A stretch of DNA of 64,000 bases, taken from positions 21,336-85,335 of the forward strand of contig NZ_FQXU01000017.1 in NCBI RefSeq assembly GCF_900130055.1, in the 5' to 3' direction. Below are positions 1-7,540 of this stretch, one piece after another; the first letter of the stretch is position 1, and the number at the start of each line of letters is the position of its first letter. The notes under the pieces were generated by a model that was given only the letters and a program-made list of their open reading frames with translations, had not been told where the DNA came from and searched no databases. A program made the position numbers and the translations under genes. This stretch comes from Clostridium intestinale DSM 6191. Lineage in GTDB: Bacteria > Bacillota > Clostridia > Clostridiales > Clostridiaceae.

Positions 1-18
1 TTAAGTCTCCCTTTTACC

Positions 19-1968
19 CTATTTTAATATGTGCATATACTCTTTAGCATCTTTACCTTCAACTAAAAAGCTTTGACCTTTTGAACAAAATACTGAGGTT
101 GATGTATACTCGATATCAGCATTTTTGTTATACCCTATTTTTTCAATTACCTCTTCTTCATTATGACATACATCATATCCATCAAATATTAAGTTAAGTT
201 TACCTTTCCCTTTTGTAATTGCAACAAATTCAATGTTATAGTTCATAAAAGTTGCTACTGGTCCTCTTCCTAGTACTATCACTTTATCAAGGTTTATATC
301 AGGAGCTTCAAAAGTACCATTTAATCTTTGTATATCTGATAATATCTTTCCCATATAATCTAAATGTGCTTCTATCTTAAATCTATAATAAGGCTCAAGT
401 ATAATATTTTTTGTACTTTCTAATCCTTGTCTTAAAGCTCTTAAGGTAGCTTCTCTAAAATCTCCACCTTCTGTATGTTTATTGTGTGCCCTTCCAGTAA
501 GTAATGTTACTTTTATATCAGTTATAGGTGAACCTGTCAGTATCCCCCTATGCTCTTTTTCAAATATATGTACCTTTACTAAGTTTTGATTTCCTACTGT
601 CATATCATCTGCATGACATTTATTCTCAAACCTTATTCCCTCATTTCTTTTTAAAGGTTCTAATTTTAAGTGGACTTCTGCATAATGTTTTAATGGTTCA
701 AAGTGCCCATATCCTATAGTTTCTTCTACTATTGTTTCTTTATAAAGAATTTCACCTGGTCCAAACTCAACCTTTAAATCAAATCTCTCTCCCAAAACTT
801 GTTTCAATATTTCTAGTTGAATTACACCCATTATATGAAGTTGAATTTCTTGTAGTTTTTCATCCCAAACTACATTAAGTGATGGATCTTCTGCTTCTAA
901 GATTTTAAACTTATTTAAAACTTCCTTAATGTTTAGTTTTTTATCAAATATAACTTTAGACTTTAATGTAGGTACCATCTCATAATAAGCATTATCTACT
1001 AAATTCCCAATTCCCTCACCTGTTTTAAAACTACTAAGACCAGTTACCCCAAAGATATCTCCAGCATGAACTTCATCAACAGTTTTAAACTTACTTCCAT
1101 TATAAACTCTTATCTGACTTACTTTTTCATAAGTTTCTCCATCTTTAGTTTTAAACTCGTCTCTTACCTTTAAAGTTCCACTTAAAACTTTTAAGAAAGT
1201 TACTCTACTACCTTGTTCATCATACTTAATCTTGTAAACTAGTGCACTTAACTCTTCATCTTTGTCAAACTCTGTATAAGTTAGTAAGTCAAACTTAGCT
1301 AAGAACTCTTCAACTCCTACAGCTTGTAGTGCAGACCCAGTTAAACATGGGTAAACTTTGTTCTCTTTTATAAGTTTCTTTAAAGAACTTAACCACAACT
1401 TCTCATCATACTCGCCATCTAGATACTTTTCTAATAGCTTCTCATCTCTTTCTGCTACAAACTCTGCTAACTCTTCACTTATACTGTTATCTTCAAACTC
1501 TTTTGATATTAAAAGAACATCTTCTGTTAGATTAGTTTTGATTTCATTTAATACTCTGTCAACATCTGCAGTTTCTCTATCCATTTTATTTATAAAAAAG
1601 AAAACTGGCACTTTATTTTTTCTAAGCAGCTCCCAAACAGTTTCAGTATGAGCTTGTATTCCATCAACCCCACTGATAATTAATATGGCATAATCCATTA
1701 CCTTTATTGCTCTCTCCATTTCCTGGGAAATATCGATATGACCTGGAGTATCTATAAGATAATAGGTAGATTCATTGTAATTAAAAACAGCTTGATCTGA
1801 AAAAATTGTTATTCCTCTATCTTTTTCTATATTGTGGCTATCTAAAAAGGAGCTTTTATGATCAACTCTTCCTCTATTTTTTATGCTCTTTGCGTGAAAA
1901 AGTATCTGCTCAGAAAAAGTAGTCTTTCCAGCATCGACATGGGCTAATATTCCTATTGTTTTCTTCAT
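19..1968 (-). CDS. TetM/EF-G-like ribosomal protection GTPase
   Basis: A 649-residue translational GTPase of the TetM/TetB(P)/EF-G family. The G1 motif AHVDAGKTT lies at about residues 9-17; G3 DTPGH and G4 NKMD follow in order. Length matches tetracycline ribosomal protection proteins (about 640-650). Such proteins bind the ribosome and release drug in a GTP-dependent way. The domain IV loop that in TetM carries YSPVST is here GRAHNKHTEGGDFR, so the drug-displacing loop is not conserved. Resistance is therefore uncertain; it may be a divergent housekeeping relative. It is last in a leftward run, 12 bp after the DUF3795 gene, and starts with ATG behind GGAAGAAG. Confidence 0.8.
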   Translation of the reverse strand: MKKTIGILAHVDAGKTTFSEQILFHAKSIKNRGRVDHKSSFLDSHNIEKDRGITIFSDQAVFNYNESTYYLIDTPGHIDISQEMERAIKVMDYAILIISGVDGIQAHTETVWELLRKNKVPVFFFINKMDRETADVDRVLNEIKTNLTEDVLLISKEFEDNSISEELAEFVAERDEKLLEKYLDGEYDEKLWLSSLKKLIKENKVYPCLTGSALQAVGVEEFLAKFDLLTYTEFDKDEELSALVYKIKYDEQGSRVTFLKVLSGTLKVRDEFKTKDGETYEKVSQIRVYNGSKFKTVDEVHAGDIFGVTGLSSFKTGEGIGNLVDNAYYEMVPTLKSKVIFDKKLNIKEVLNKFKILEAEDPSLNVVWDEKLQEIQLHIMGVIQLEILKQVLGERFDLKVEFGPGEILYKETIVEETIGYGHFEPLKHYAEVHLKLEPLKRNEGIRFENKCHADDMTVGNQNLVKVHIFEKEHRGILTGSPITDIKVTLLTGRAHNKHTEGGDFREATLRALRQGLESTKNIILEPYYRFKIEAHLDYMGKILSDIQRLNGTFEAPDINLDKVIVLGRGPVATFMNYNIEFVAITKGKGKLNLIFDGYDVCHNEEEVIEKIGYNKNADIEYTSTSVFCSKGQSFLVEGKDAKEYMHILK

Positions 1969-1980
1969 GTATTCTTCTTC

Positions 1981-2295
1981 CTAACTTTCTTCTGTATTTA
2001 ATGTCCTTACTTTTAAATAAGTAGTATTCCCTTTTGTCCAATTTTTTAGATTTATTAATCTCTCTCCATTATCACCGTGATCTTTACTATTATAAGCTCC
2101 AACTAGTTTATCGCATGGCAAATTAGAACATTCTCCACAATGATTGTAATTCTTATCGATTGAACATTCTGCAACTAAACAATTACCCCAAAATGGTTTT
2201 CCATTACATCTTTGACAACCTGGACAATTAGTTTTCTCTTTCCAATCACATACTCCACAGTATGTACCACATCTTCCTACTAAGTTTTTATCCAT
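1981..2295 (-). CDS. Cysteine-rich DUF3795-type protein
   Basis: A 104-residue protein with eleven cysteines between residues 9 and 61 (C9, C13, C16, C24, C27, C30, C39, C44, C53, C56, C61), starting CGTYCGVC. This pattern fits the DUF3795 family, thought to bind zinc or an iron-sulfur centre; the role is unknown. It lies 7 bp after the upstream GNAT gene and 12 bp before the TetM-like GTPase, so it is probably co-transcribed with both. No signal peptide or membrane segment is visible. Confidence 0.75.
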   Translation of the reverse strand: MDKNLVGRCGTYCGVCDWKEKTNCPGCQRCNGKPFWGNCLVAECSIDKNYNHCGECSNLPCDKLVGAYNSKDHGDNGERLINLKNWTKGNTTYLKVRTLNTEES

Positions 2296-2302
2296 ATTAC
2301 AA

Positions 2303-2848
2303 TCACCTTTTCCCTAACTCGTAATCTAATTTAAATATGCAATAATACCAAATAGTAACTTCTTTATTAAGTGCCTCCATAGTTTCATCAACCTTAAATC
2401 TATATTTAAATCCACACTTTTCGTTAACTCGTCTTGAGTTAGTATTATAGTCAAAGTGTCCACACCATATTAAATCTAACTCTAGTTCATTAAATCCATA
2501 CTCAATAAGACACTTAACAGCTTCTGGAACAATTCCTTTTCCCCAGTACTTAGGATTAAGAACATATCCTACTTCTCTTTGATTTAAGTACATCAAACTT
2601 TCATCTGGCTTTCTATCATGAAGTCCAATTCCACCTATAACCTTATTTTCTTCTTTTAAAACAATAGCATAGTTTTCTCCACTTTCAATAAAGATTTTAA
2701 TTATCTCTTTACTTTCTTCTTCACTTTTATGTGGTGCCCATCCAGCATTAGGTCCAACTAATGGACTTTTAGCATACTCATATAAATCTTTACTATCACT
2801 TTCTTTCCACTGTCTCAATATCAATCTATCGGTTTCTAAAGATTTCAA
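2303..2848 (-). CDS. GNAT N-acetyltransferase (RimJ/RimL type)
   Basis: A 181-residue acetyltransferase opening with the RimJ/RimL signature ETDRLILRQW. The acetyl-CoA loop is NPKYWGKGIVPEA and the late motif NTNSRRVNEKCGF is typical of the family. The substrate cannot be told from sequence; relatives acetylate protein N-termini or small molecules. The start ATG overlaps the stop of the upstream Nudix gene by 4 bp, indicating translational coupling. Confidence 0.85.
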   Translation of the reverse strand: MKSLETDRLILRQWKESDSKDLYEYAKSPLVGPNAGWAPHKSEEESKEIIKIFIESGENYAIVLKEENKVIGGIGLHDRKPDESLMYLNQREVGYVLNPKYWGKGIVPEAVKCLIEYGFNELELDLIWCGHFDYNTNSRRVNEKCGFKYRFKVDETMEALNKEVTIWYYCIFKLDYELGKR

Positions 2849-3282
2849 TTTACTCCCTCCATGTTAAGTTTTAAATTCTTAATATAATTAAATATCTTAG
2901 GCTGAATCAATGGATAAGTTAATTCATTAGGCATTGCTTCAAAAAATTCAACTTGTGAAATCTCATAGTCAGGTAACTTACCTATTGTTTCAACTTCTGC
3001 ATAAAATAGTTGTCCAAAAGATTCACCATCATCTTTTTTTACAGAGTATATACATACTGGAACTATAGAGTATGTTTCAGCACCAGTTTCTTCAAATAGT
3101 TCTCTTCTTGCTGTAAACATAATATCTTCATTTTCTTCTCTATTCCCGCCAGGGATTTCCCATGTTTCTCTATCTTTATGTTTTACAAATATCCATTTAT
3201 CTTTATACCTTGCCATAATTACAGCAAACATAATCTTTTCATCTTTTATAGAATTAAGTTCATGAAAATTTACTTCCATCAT
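2845..3282 (-). CDS. Nudix hydrolase
   Basis: A 145-residue Nudix protein. The Nudix box reads GGNREENEDIMFTARRELFEE, followed by TGA, matching GX5EX7REUXEEXGU with its metal-binding REXXEE core. It should hydrolyse a nucleoside diphosphate linked to another group; the substrate is unknown. The gene overlaps the downstream GNAT by 4 bp (ATGA type). It begins with two adjacent ATG codons, so the exact start could differ by one residue. Confidence 0.85.
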   Translation of the reverse strand: MMEVNFHELNSIKDEKIMFAVIMARYKDKWIFVKHKDRETWEIPGGNREENEDIMFTARRELFEETGAETYSIVPVCIYSVKKDDGESFGQLFYAEVETIGKLPDYEISQVEFFEAMPNELTYPLIQPKIFNYIKNLKLNMEGVN

Positions 3283-3302
3283 ATTACGCTCTCCCTTATA
3301 TG

Positions 3303-3713
3303 TTATGCTTTAATACATGCAGCCACTACTGATACAATAAACACTATAGCGTCAACTAAAACTGAAGTTCCTATAATCAAGCTTATAAAAAAATATATAG
3401 TGCTTATTCCGAAACATATTCTAAAACTTCTAAATAACTTTTTCCCAATACTTTTTCGTTCTTCTGAAGTCATATTACAAGCAGTCTCATAATCATAACT
3501 CGTTATCCAATACACTCTTTCCTTTTTGTATATTATATAACTAATAATAATTAAGCTAAAATTCATGATGAGAAACATTAGCTTTATAGATACCGATGAG
3601 CTTAATTTAAAATAATTATTTGTGAAAATTGGTAATAAAATAGAGCCAATCATTATTATAAAAATTATAATAAACGACTTATAGGTTTTCTTTTCATAAT
3701 AATCACTATTCAT
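3303..3713 (-). CDS. Small four-helix membrane protein, unknown
   Basis: A 136-residue integral membrane protein with four predicted segments, around residues 12-30, 42-60, 95-113 and 117-133. Between helices 2 and 3 is a cytosolic stretch, VYWITSYDYETACNMTSEER, which recurs in uncharacterised clostridial membrane proteins. I do not recognise a function. It heads the 3713-to-19 transcription unit, below the terminator at 3786-3812. Confidence 0.6.
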   Translation of the reverse strand: MNSDYYEKKTYKSFIIIFIIMIGSILLPIFTNNYFKLSSSVSIKLMFLIMNFSLIIISYIIYKKERVYWITSYDYETACNMTSEERKSIGKKLFRSFRICFGISTIYFFISLIIGTSVLVDAIVFIVSVVAACIKA

Positions 3714-3785
3714 TCACATATCTCCCATATATTAATATAAAAAGTATATCATATATACCATTTTATAACAATTTGTCAAATAAAA

Positions 3786-3812
3786 AAGCCATTGTTTGCT
3801 TAACAACAGCTT
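3786..3812 (-). terminator. Intrinsic terminator after the APH-like gene
   Basis: On the minus strand AAGC/GCTT plus TTGTT/AACAA form a hairpin (one internal loop) followed by TTTTTT. It sits just below the stop of the kinase-like gene at 3822 and so separates the 6377-3822 unit from the 3713-19 unit. Confidence 0.65.
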
Positions 3813-3821
3813 CTACATATA

Positions 3822-4742
3822 TTAATATTCTACTTTTTCTTGATACCAATTAGGCTTAAAGCTTTTAAATCCATCATAAACATCATAAAGTTCTTCTGCA
3901 TTTTTTATCATGTAATTAACTTCATCTTCTCCCAAAGGAATAGCCCAATATATTGATCCTATTGCATTTGTAACCATATAAACAAGAAGTAATCTAAAAA
4001 ATTCATCTGGAACCTCATTATTAAAATAGCCATGTATCTGGCCTATCATAAAAGGAATACTAACTTGCCAAGTAAATATGCTCCTATTAAATTCCTCCCA
4101 GGGATCACCGTAGTCACTTCTGTTAAAATCAATAACTCCAAGTTCTCCTGCTTCTGATATCACTAGATTACCTAAATGAAAGTCTCCATGATGAAAGGTT
4201 TGTGGTCTATTTTCTAAATATCCTATACTTTCTTCTAGAATCTTTATGTATTTAAAATCCTCAGGTATCTTTATTGAGCAATTCTTATACCCTTCTATCT
4301 TTTTTCTTATTTTAAGCCCATACCTTAAATCCCAATCTTCTACATCTTTATTAAAAGGAATAGAATGAATCTTTCTTAAGATTTCCCCTGCTTTTACTCC
4401 AAGTTCATACTGAAATTTCTCACTGAAGTCATTAATTACATCTACACAATCACTTCCTGAAACCCAGCTAAGAAGCATATATGAATTTTTACTTTCATTA
4501 CAAACTCCAAACTCTATTGGCCTTTGCATATTTATTCCAGTAGCTTCAACCAACTTCATGAAATTAAACTCTTTAAGCTTATTCTCATAACTTGAATACT
4601 CGAACAGCTTAAGTAAAAACTTATCTTCATTTTTGTTTTCTATAAAAAACTTTTTATCTTCTGAAAAACCTTTTAATACAGGTTCAATTTTTATCCAATC
4701 CTTGTACATAGGAATATCTTCTATAGCTCTTAAATCTTCCAT
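3822..4742 (-). CDS. APH-family phosphotransferase
   Basis: About 306 residues with the aminoglycoside/choline-kinase fold signature: the Brenner motif HHGDFHLGN (catalytic Asp about 188, Asn about 193) and the metal-binding VIDFNRSDYGDP (Asp about 206). Members phosphorylate aminoglycosides, macrolides, choline or other hydroxyls; the substrate cannot be read from sequence. An in-frame GTG lies one codon upstream at 4745, but AGGAG sits 5 bp before the ATG at 4742, which I prefer. It ends the leftward unit Nudix-GNAT-GNAT-kinase, with 14 bp to the preceding GNAT gene. Confidence 0.8.
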   Translation of the reverse strand: MEDLRAIEDIPMYKDWIKIEPVLKGFSEDKKFFIENKNEDKFLLKLFEYSSYENKLKEFNFMKLVEATGINMQRPIEFGVCNESKNSYMLLSWVSGSDCVDVINDFSEKFQYELGVKAGEILRKIHSIPFNKDVEDWDLRYGLKIRKKIEGYKNCSIKIPEDFKYIKILEESIGYLENRPQTFHHGDFHLGNLVISEAGELGVIDFNRSDYGDPWEEFNRSIFTWQVSIPFMIGQIHGYFNNEVPDEFFRLLLVYMVTNAIGSIYWAIPLGEDEVNYMIKNAEELYDVYDGFKSFKPNWYQEKVEY

Positions 4743-4759
4743 CACTTCTCCTAGTTAAA

Positions 4760-5212
4760 CTATACTTTCAATATCATTCCATTTTCTATATCTTTGAATC
4801 CATACTGATTGTATAATTTCCTTCCAATTTCAGTTGCATTTAACATTATAAATTGTGCATGATTATCTTTTGATATCTCAATTAACTTCTCAAGTATTGT
4901 GCTACCTATCTTCATTCTCCTATATTCTTCTTTTACATACATACTTGTTATATATGCATTTTCCCCTGATATATTTGAAAGAGATGGTACAGATTCATAA
5001 AAGAACGCTATTCCTGTTCCAATAATACTATTTTCATCTTCTGCTAAAATAGTAAAACATTCTTTAGTTAATATCTTACTTTCAAAGTACCCTTTAATAT
5101 TTTCATATACCTCTTCAAAAGCTTCATGTGATTTGTCAAGACCTATAAACTCAGCTCTAAGCCTTACTAAACTATCTATATCGCTTTTCTCTGCTAATCT
5201 ATAGTTAATCAT
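4760..5212 (-). CDS. GNAT N-acetyltransferase
   Basis: A 150-residue single-domain GNAT. The beta4-alpha3 acetyl-CoA region reads MYVKEEYRRMKIGSTILEKLIE, with the R/QxxGxG-like loop RRMKIGST, and the C-terminal tyrosine motif is in GRKLYNQYGF. The acceptor is unknown. It sits 11 bp from the upstream GNAT gene and 14 bp from the downstream kinase-like gene, so it is clearly part of the same operon. Confidence 0.85.
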   Translation of the reverse strand: MINYRLAEKSDIDSLVRLRAEFIGLDKSHEAFEEVYENIKGYFESKILTKECFTILAEDENSIIGTGIAFFYESVPSLSNISGENAYITSMYVKEEYRRMKIGSTILEKLIEISKDNHAQFIMLNATEIGRKLYNQYGFKDIENGMILKV

Positions 5213-5223
5213 ATCTTACGCAC

Positions 5224-5742
5224 CTATCTAAGTTTCTTTACAAAATTTATACCATCTTTCAACTGTCCATTTATCTCTACTACATTTTTCACTCTATCTA
5301 AAAACTCAAACCCATTTTTTATTAATACTATTTGAGAACCTACATTGTCTACAGCTGTTCCAGCTTCTATCATATTCAGATTGTGTATTTTATACGCATA
5401 TTCCAAAATAAGTTCTACAGCTTTTTTACCATATCCTTTACCTTGATATTTTTCAGCTATTCTATACCCGAGTTCAGCTTTATTGATATCTCCTCTTACT
5501 ACAGATACAAGATTTATTCTGCCAATAAGTTTCTCAAACTCATCAAATATCAAATACATGTACACTGATTCATCTTTTTGCTCCTCAACTAGCTCCTTTT
5601 GTATCTTTCTAAAATTGTTTATATCATAATACTCATTTCCTCTTGATGGAAGAATCCTTTCAAAAAAGTCTCTGTTCTCAACTTCAAATTTATAAAGTTT
5701 ATCTGTATGAGATTCTTCAAGTAACCTTAATTTAATATTCAT
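5224..5742 (-). CDS. GNAT N-acetyltransferase (RimJ/RimL type)
   Basis: A 172-residue GNAT. Visible are the N-terminal family strand MNIKLRLLEESHTDKLYKFE, the acetyl-CoA loop AEKYQGKGYGKKAVE and the late motif DNVGSQIVLIKNGFEF. The substrate is unknown. It lies 17 bp after the Nudix gene at 5760 and 11 bp before the next GNAT, and is probably co-transcribed with both. Confidence 0.85.
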   Translation of the reverse strand: MNIKLRLLEESHTDKLYKFEVENRDFFERILPSRGNEYYDINNFRKIQKELVEEQKDESVYMYLIFDEFEKLIGRINLVSVVRGDINKAELGYRIAEKYQGKGYGKKAVELILEYAYKIHNLNMIEAGTAVDNVGSQIVLIKNGFEFLDRVKNVVEINGQLKDGINFVKKLR

Positions 5743-5759
5743 GTTAACACCTCTAATTA

Positions 5760-6377
5760 CTAATCAAATATTGTAAAAGAGTTAGGATCAATATATGCCT
5801 TATAACACATCTCAATCTGCTCTTTTGTATTTCTTCCAGTGGACAACTCTGGTAAGTCATCTATTGAGAAAATCCCACTTTCCTCTGTTTCTATGTTAGG
5901 GACAAATTCTCCCCCTACTAACTTACAAAGTACAAATATCTTATAGATTCCATAAGGACTAACCTCATCTATATGTTTTCTTCTATCTAACACCGCAATT
6001 AATCTTTCTGCAATTACGTTTAAACCTGCCTCTTCTTTCACTTCTTTAACAGCATTTTCTTTAACTGATAAATTTGATTCAGCCCATCCTCCAGGCATAG
6101 ACCAACGTCCATCAATACTCTCCTTAACTAACAAAATCTCATTCCCTACAAAAATAGCTGCTCTTATATCAACTTTAGGCGTTTGATATCCAGTTTCATT
6201 ACAAAACAATTCCTTAATCTTCTCACTGCTTGTTTCTGTGTATTCCTCTAAGATCTCAACTGATATATCCCTTATTTGATAAAATCTCTCTACATCATAC
6301 TTATCCTTCGAATATTCTAATCCAGCTTGAGCTATAGACTGAAGTCTTTTAGCCCAATCAAGCCATCTTGGTTCCAT
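5760..6377 (-). CDS. Nudix hydrolase with N-terminal Nudix_hydro_N domain
   Basis: A 205-residue Nudix enzyme. Residues 1-65 (PRWLDWAKRLQSIAQAGLEY...) match the helical Nudix_hydro_N domain that accompanies ADP-ribose pyrophosphatase-like clostridial and bacillary enzymes. The Nudix box follows as GGWAESNLSVKENAVKEVKE, then EAGL. A nucleoside-diphosphate-sugar substrate is likely. It is the first gene of the 6377-to-3822 unit, and its promoter should lie in the 230-bp divergent gap shared with the HsmA-family gene. Confidence 0.85.
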   Translation of the reverse strand: MEPRWLDWAKRLQSIAQAGLEYSKDKYDVERFYQIRDISVEILEEYTETSSEKIKELFCNETGYQTPKVDIRAAIFVGNEILLVKESIDGRWSMPGGWAESNLSVKENAVKEVKEEAGLNVIAERLIAVLDRRKHIDEVSPYGIYKIFVLCKLVGGEFVPNIETEESGIFSIDDLPELSTGRNTKEQIEMCYKAYIDPNSFTIFD

Positions 6378-6607
6378 AGGTATCCTCTCCCTTTAGTTAT
6401 AAGTAACTCTTTAAATTTAATGTTTGCAAGTATTAGTCAATCTAACCATCAACTAAATTATACTATATATTTACAGTTAGGTTATAGATTTGTTTATATT
6501 ATATTAACTTTCTATTTTCTATATTGCTTTTGTAAATTTAACAGTATACAATTCACTTGTGCACTTCTAATAATTGCATAAATATTTATTATGTAAGGAG
6601 GATTATC

Positions 6608-6976
6608 ATGTTACTTTACGCTATAATTTCTATTACTTCAGCTCTTATTTTTTATACTATTGGAGTTTGGAGCGAAAAAATCCAAGGTGAGTTAAAGAAA
6701 TGGCACTTAGTTGTTTTTTGGATAGGCCTATGTTTTGATACTCTTGGTACAACTCTCATGAGTAAGATAGCTGGAGATGGATTTCAACTTAATTTTCATG
6801 GAATTACAGGATTAATTGCAATTGTTTTAATGTTATTCCATGCTCTTTGGGCTACATTTGTATTAGTAAAAAATGATGTTAAAGCTAAAGTTAATTTTCA
6901 TAAATTCAGTATAATTGTTTGGATAATTTGGTTAATACCTTTTATATCAGGAATGATTATTGGAATGTCAAAATAG
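6608..6976 (+). CDS. HsmA/TIGR03987-family membrane protein
   Basis: A 122-residue protein with four hydrophobic segments and the family-typical LVVFWIGLCFDTLGTTLMSK and HGITGLIAIVLMLFHALWA. It matches the TIGR03987/HsmA family of unknown function. The frame is open from 6557, but AAGGAGG at 6595-6601 lies 6 bp before the ATG at 6608, which decides the start. It stands alone on the plus strand, divergent from the Nudix operon. Confidence 0.75.
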   Translation: MLLYAIISITSALIFYTIGVWSEKIQGELKKWHLVVFWIGLCFDTLGTTLMSKIAGDGFQLNFHGITGLIAIVLMLFHALWATFVLVKNDVKAKVNFHKFSIIVWIIWLIPFISGMIIGMSK

Positions 6977-6977
6977 A

Positions 6978-7014
6978 GAAGTAGTGAAGAAGCTTAAAAG
7001 TTCTTCACTACTTC
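6978..7014. terminator. Hairpin after the HsmA gene
   Basis: A perfect 14-bp inverted repeat, GAAGTAGTGAAGAA at 6978-6991 and its complement at 7001-7014, lies 2 bp after the HsmA stop codon. There is no long T tract on the plus strand, so termination is plausible rather than certain. One arm belongs to a low-complexity family of GAGAAGTAGT-like words spread to about 7065. Confidence 0.5.
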
Positions 7015-7054
7015 TCAAAATACTCTACTATTTCTCTACCACTTCTCAAATTTC

Positions 7055-7102
7055 TCAACTACTACTTTTTCTTAAACTTTGTAATTTTTCTGCAAAACTC
7101 AT
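7055..7102 (-). pseudogene. Relic of an XRE-family regulator (N-terminus only)
   Basis: On the minus strand GAGGTGAT precedes an ATG at 7102 that begins MSFAEKLQSLRKSSS and then stops. MSFAEKLQSLRKS is the usual opening of XRE helix-turn-helix regulators, where it continues into the DNA-binding domain. Here the frame ends after 15 codons and runs into degenerate GAGAAGTAGT-like repeats. A good ribosome binding site with only a family N-terminus left suggests deletion and decay. A genuine 15-residue peptide cannot be excluded. Confidence 0.45.
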
Positions 7103-7201
7103 ATTATCACCTCAACTAAAGACTACCCCATTACAATTTTTATCTCTATACATTTCACTTTACATCTTGTCAACTCTAGGTTGCAATTAACCTATTCCAT
7201 T

Positions 7202-7369
7202 TTATAGAACGAATTTATTTATTAGATAAATAATTGCTACACTTAAAAGAACTATTACTGTGGAAAGTACTACAATTTTCACTATTCTATATTTAAATAG
7301 TTTTGATATAAAGTACCCCACCCCTTCAAATACAATTTCAAGGAGAAACTCAAATATAAAATCTAACAT
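7202..7369 (-). CDS. Small single-pass membrane protein (55 aa)
   Basis: A 55-residue frame opens with MLDFIFEFLLEIVFEG and has one strong membrane helix (about residues 30-51, KIVVLSTVIVLLSVAIIYLI). GGAG lies 10 bp before the ATG. The repeated hydrophobic/acidic opening (FIFEFLLEIVFEG) is common to small clostridial membrane proteins of unknown role. It fills part of what would otherwise be a 560-bp gap before the germination operon. Confidence 0.6.
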   Translation of the reverse strand: MLDFIFEFLLEIVFEGVGYFISKLFKYRIVKIVVLSTVIVLLSVAIIYLINKFVL

Positions 7370-7477
7370 TTCAAATCAACTCCAGCCATCCTTCTTACTC
7401 TTTTATAAAACTATACCATATATTTGAATTAATAATAATTACTAACTTCTTAATTTTACTAAATATATAAGACATAA

Positions 7478-7506
7478 GAATATTTTTCCTATATTTGTCC
7501 ATAATT
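7478..7506 (+). promoter_or_regulatory. Sigma-G-like promoter of the germinant-receptor operon
   Basis: GAATA at 7478-7482 and CATAATT at 7500-7506 are separated by 17 bp, fitting the forespore sigma-G consensus (GHATR - 17/18 - CATNNTA). The start codon of the operon follows at 7541. Forespore expression is the established pattern for gerA-type operons. Confidence 0.55.
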
Positions 7507-7540
7507 CAAATAATAATCGATGTAAGGATATGATAAATAA

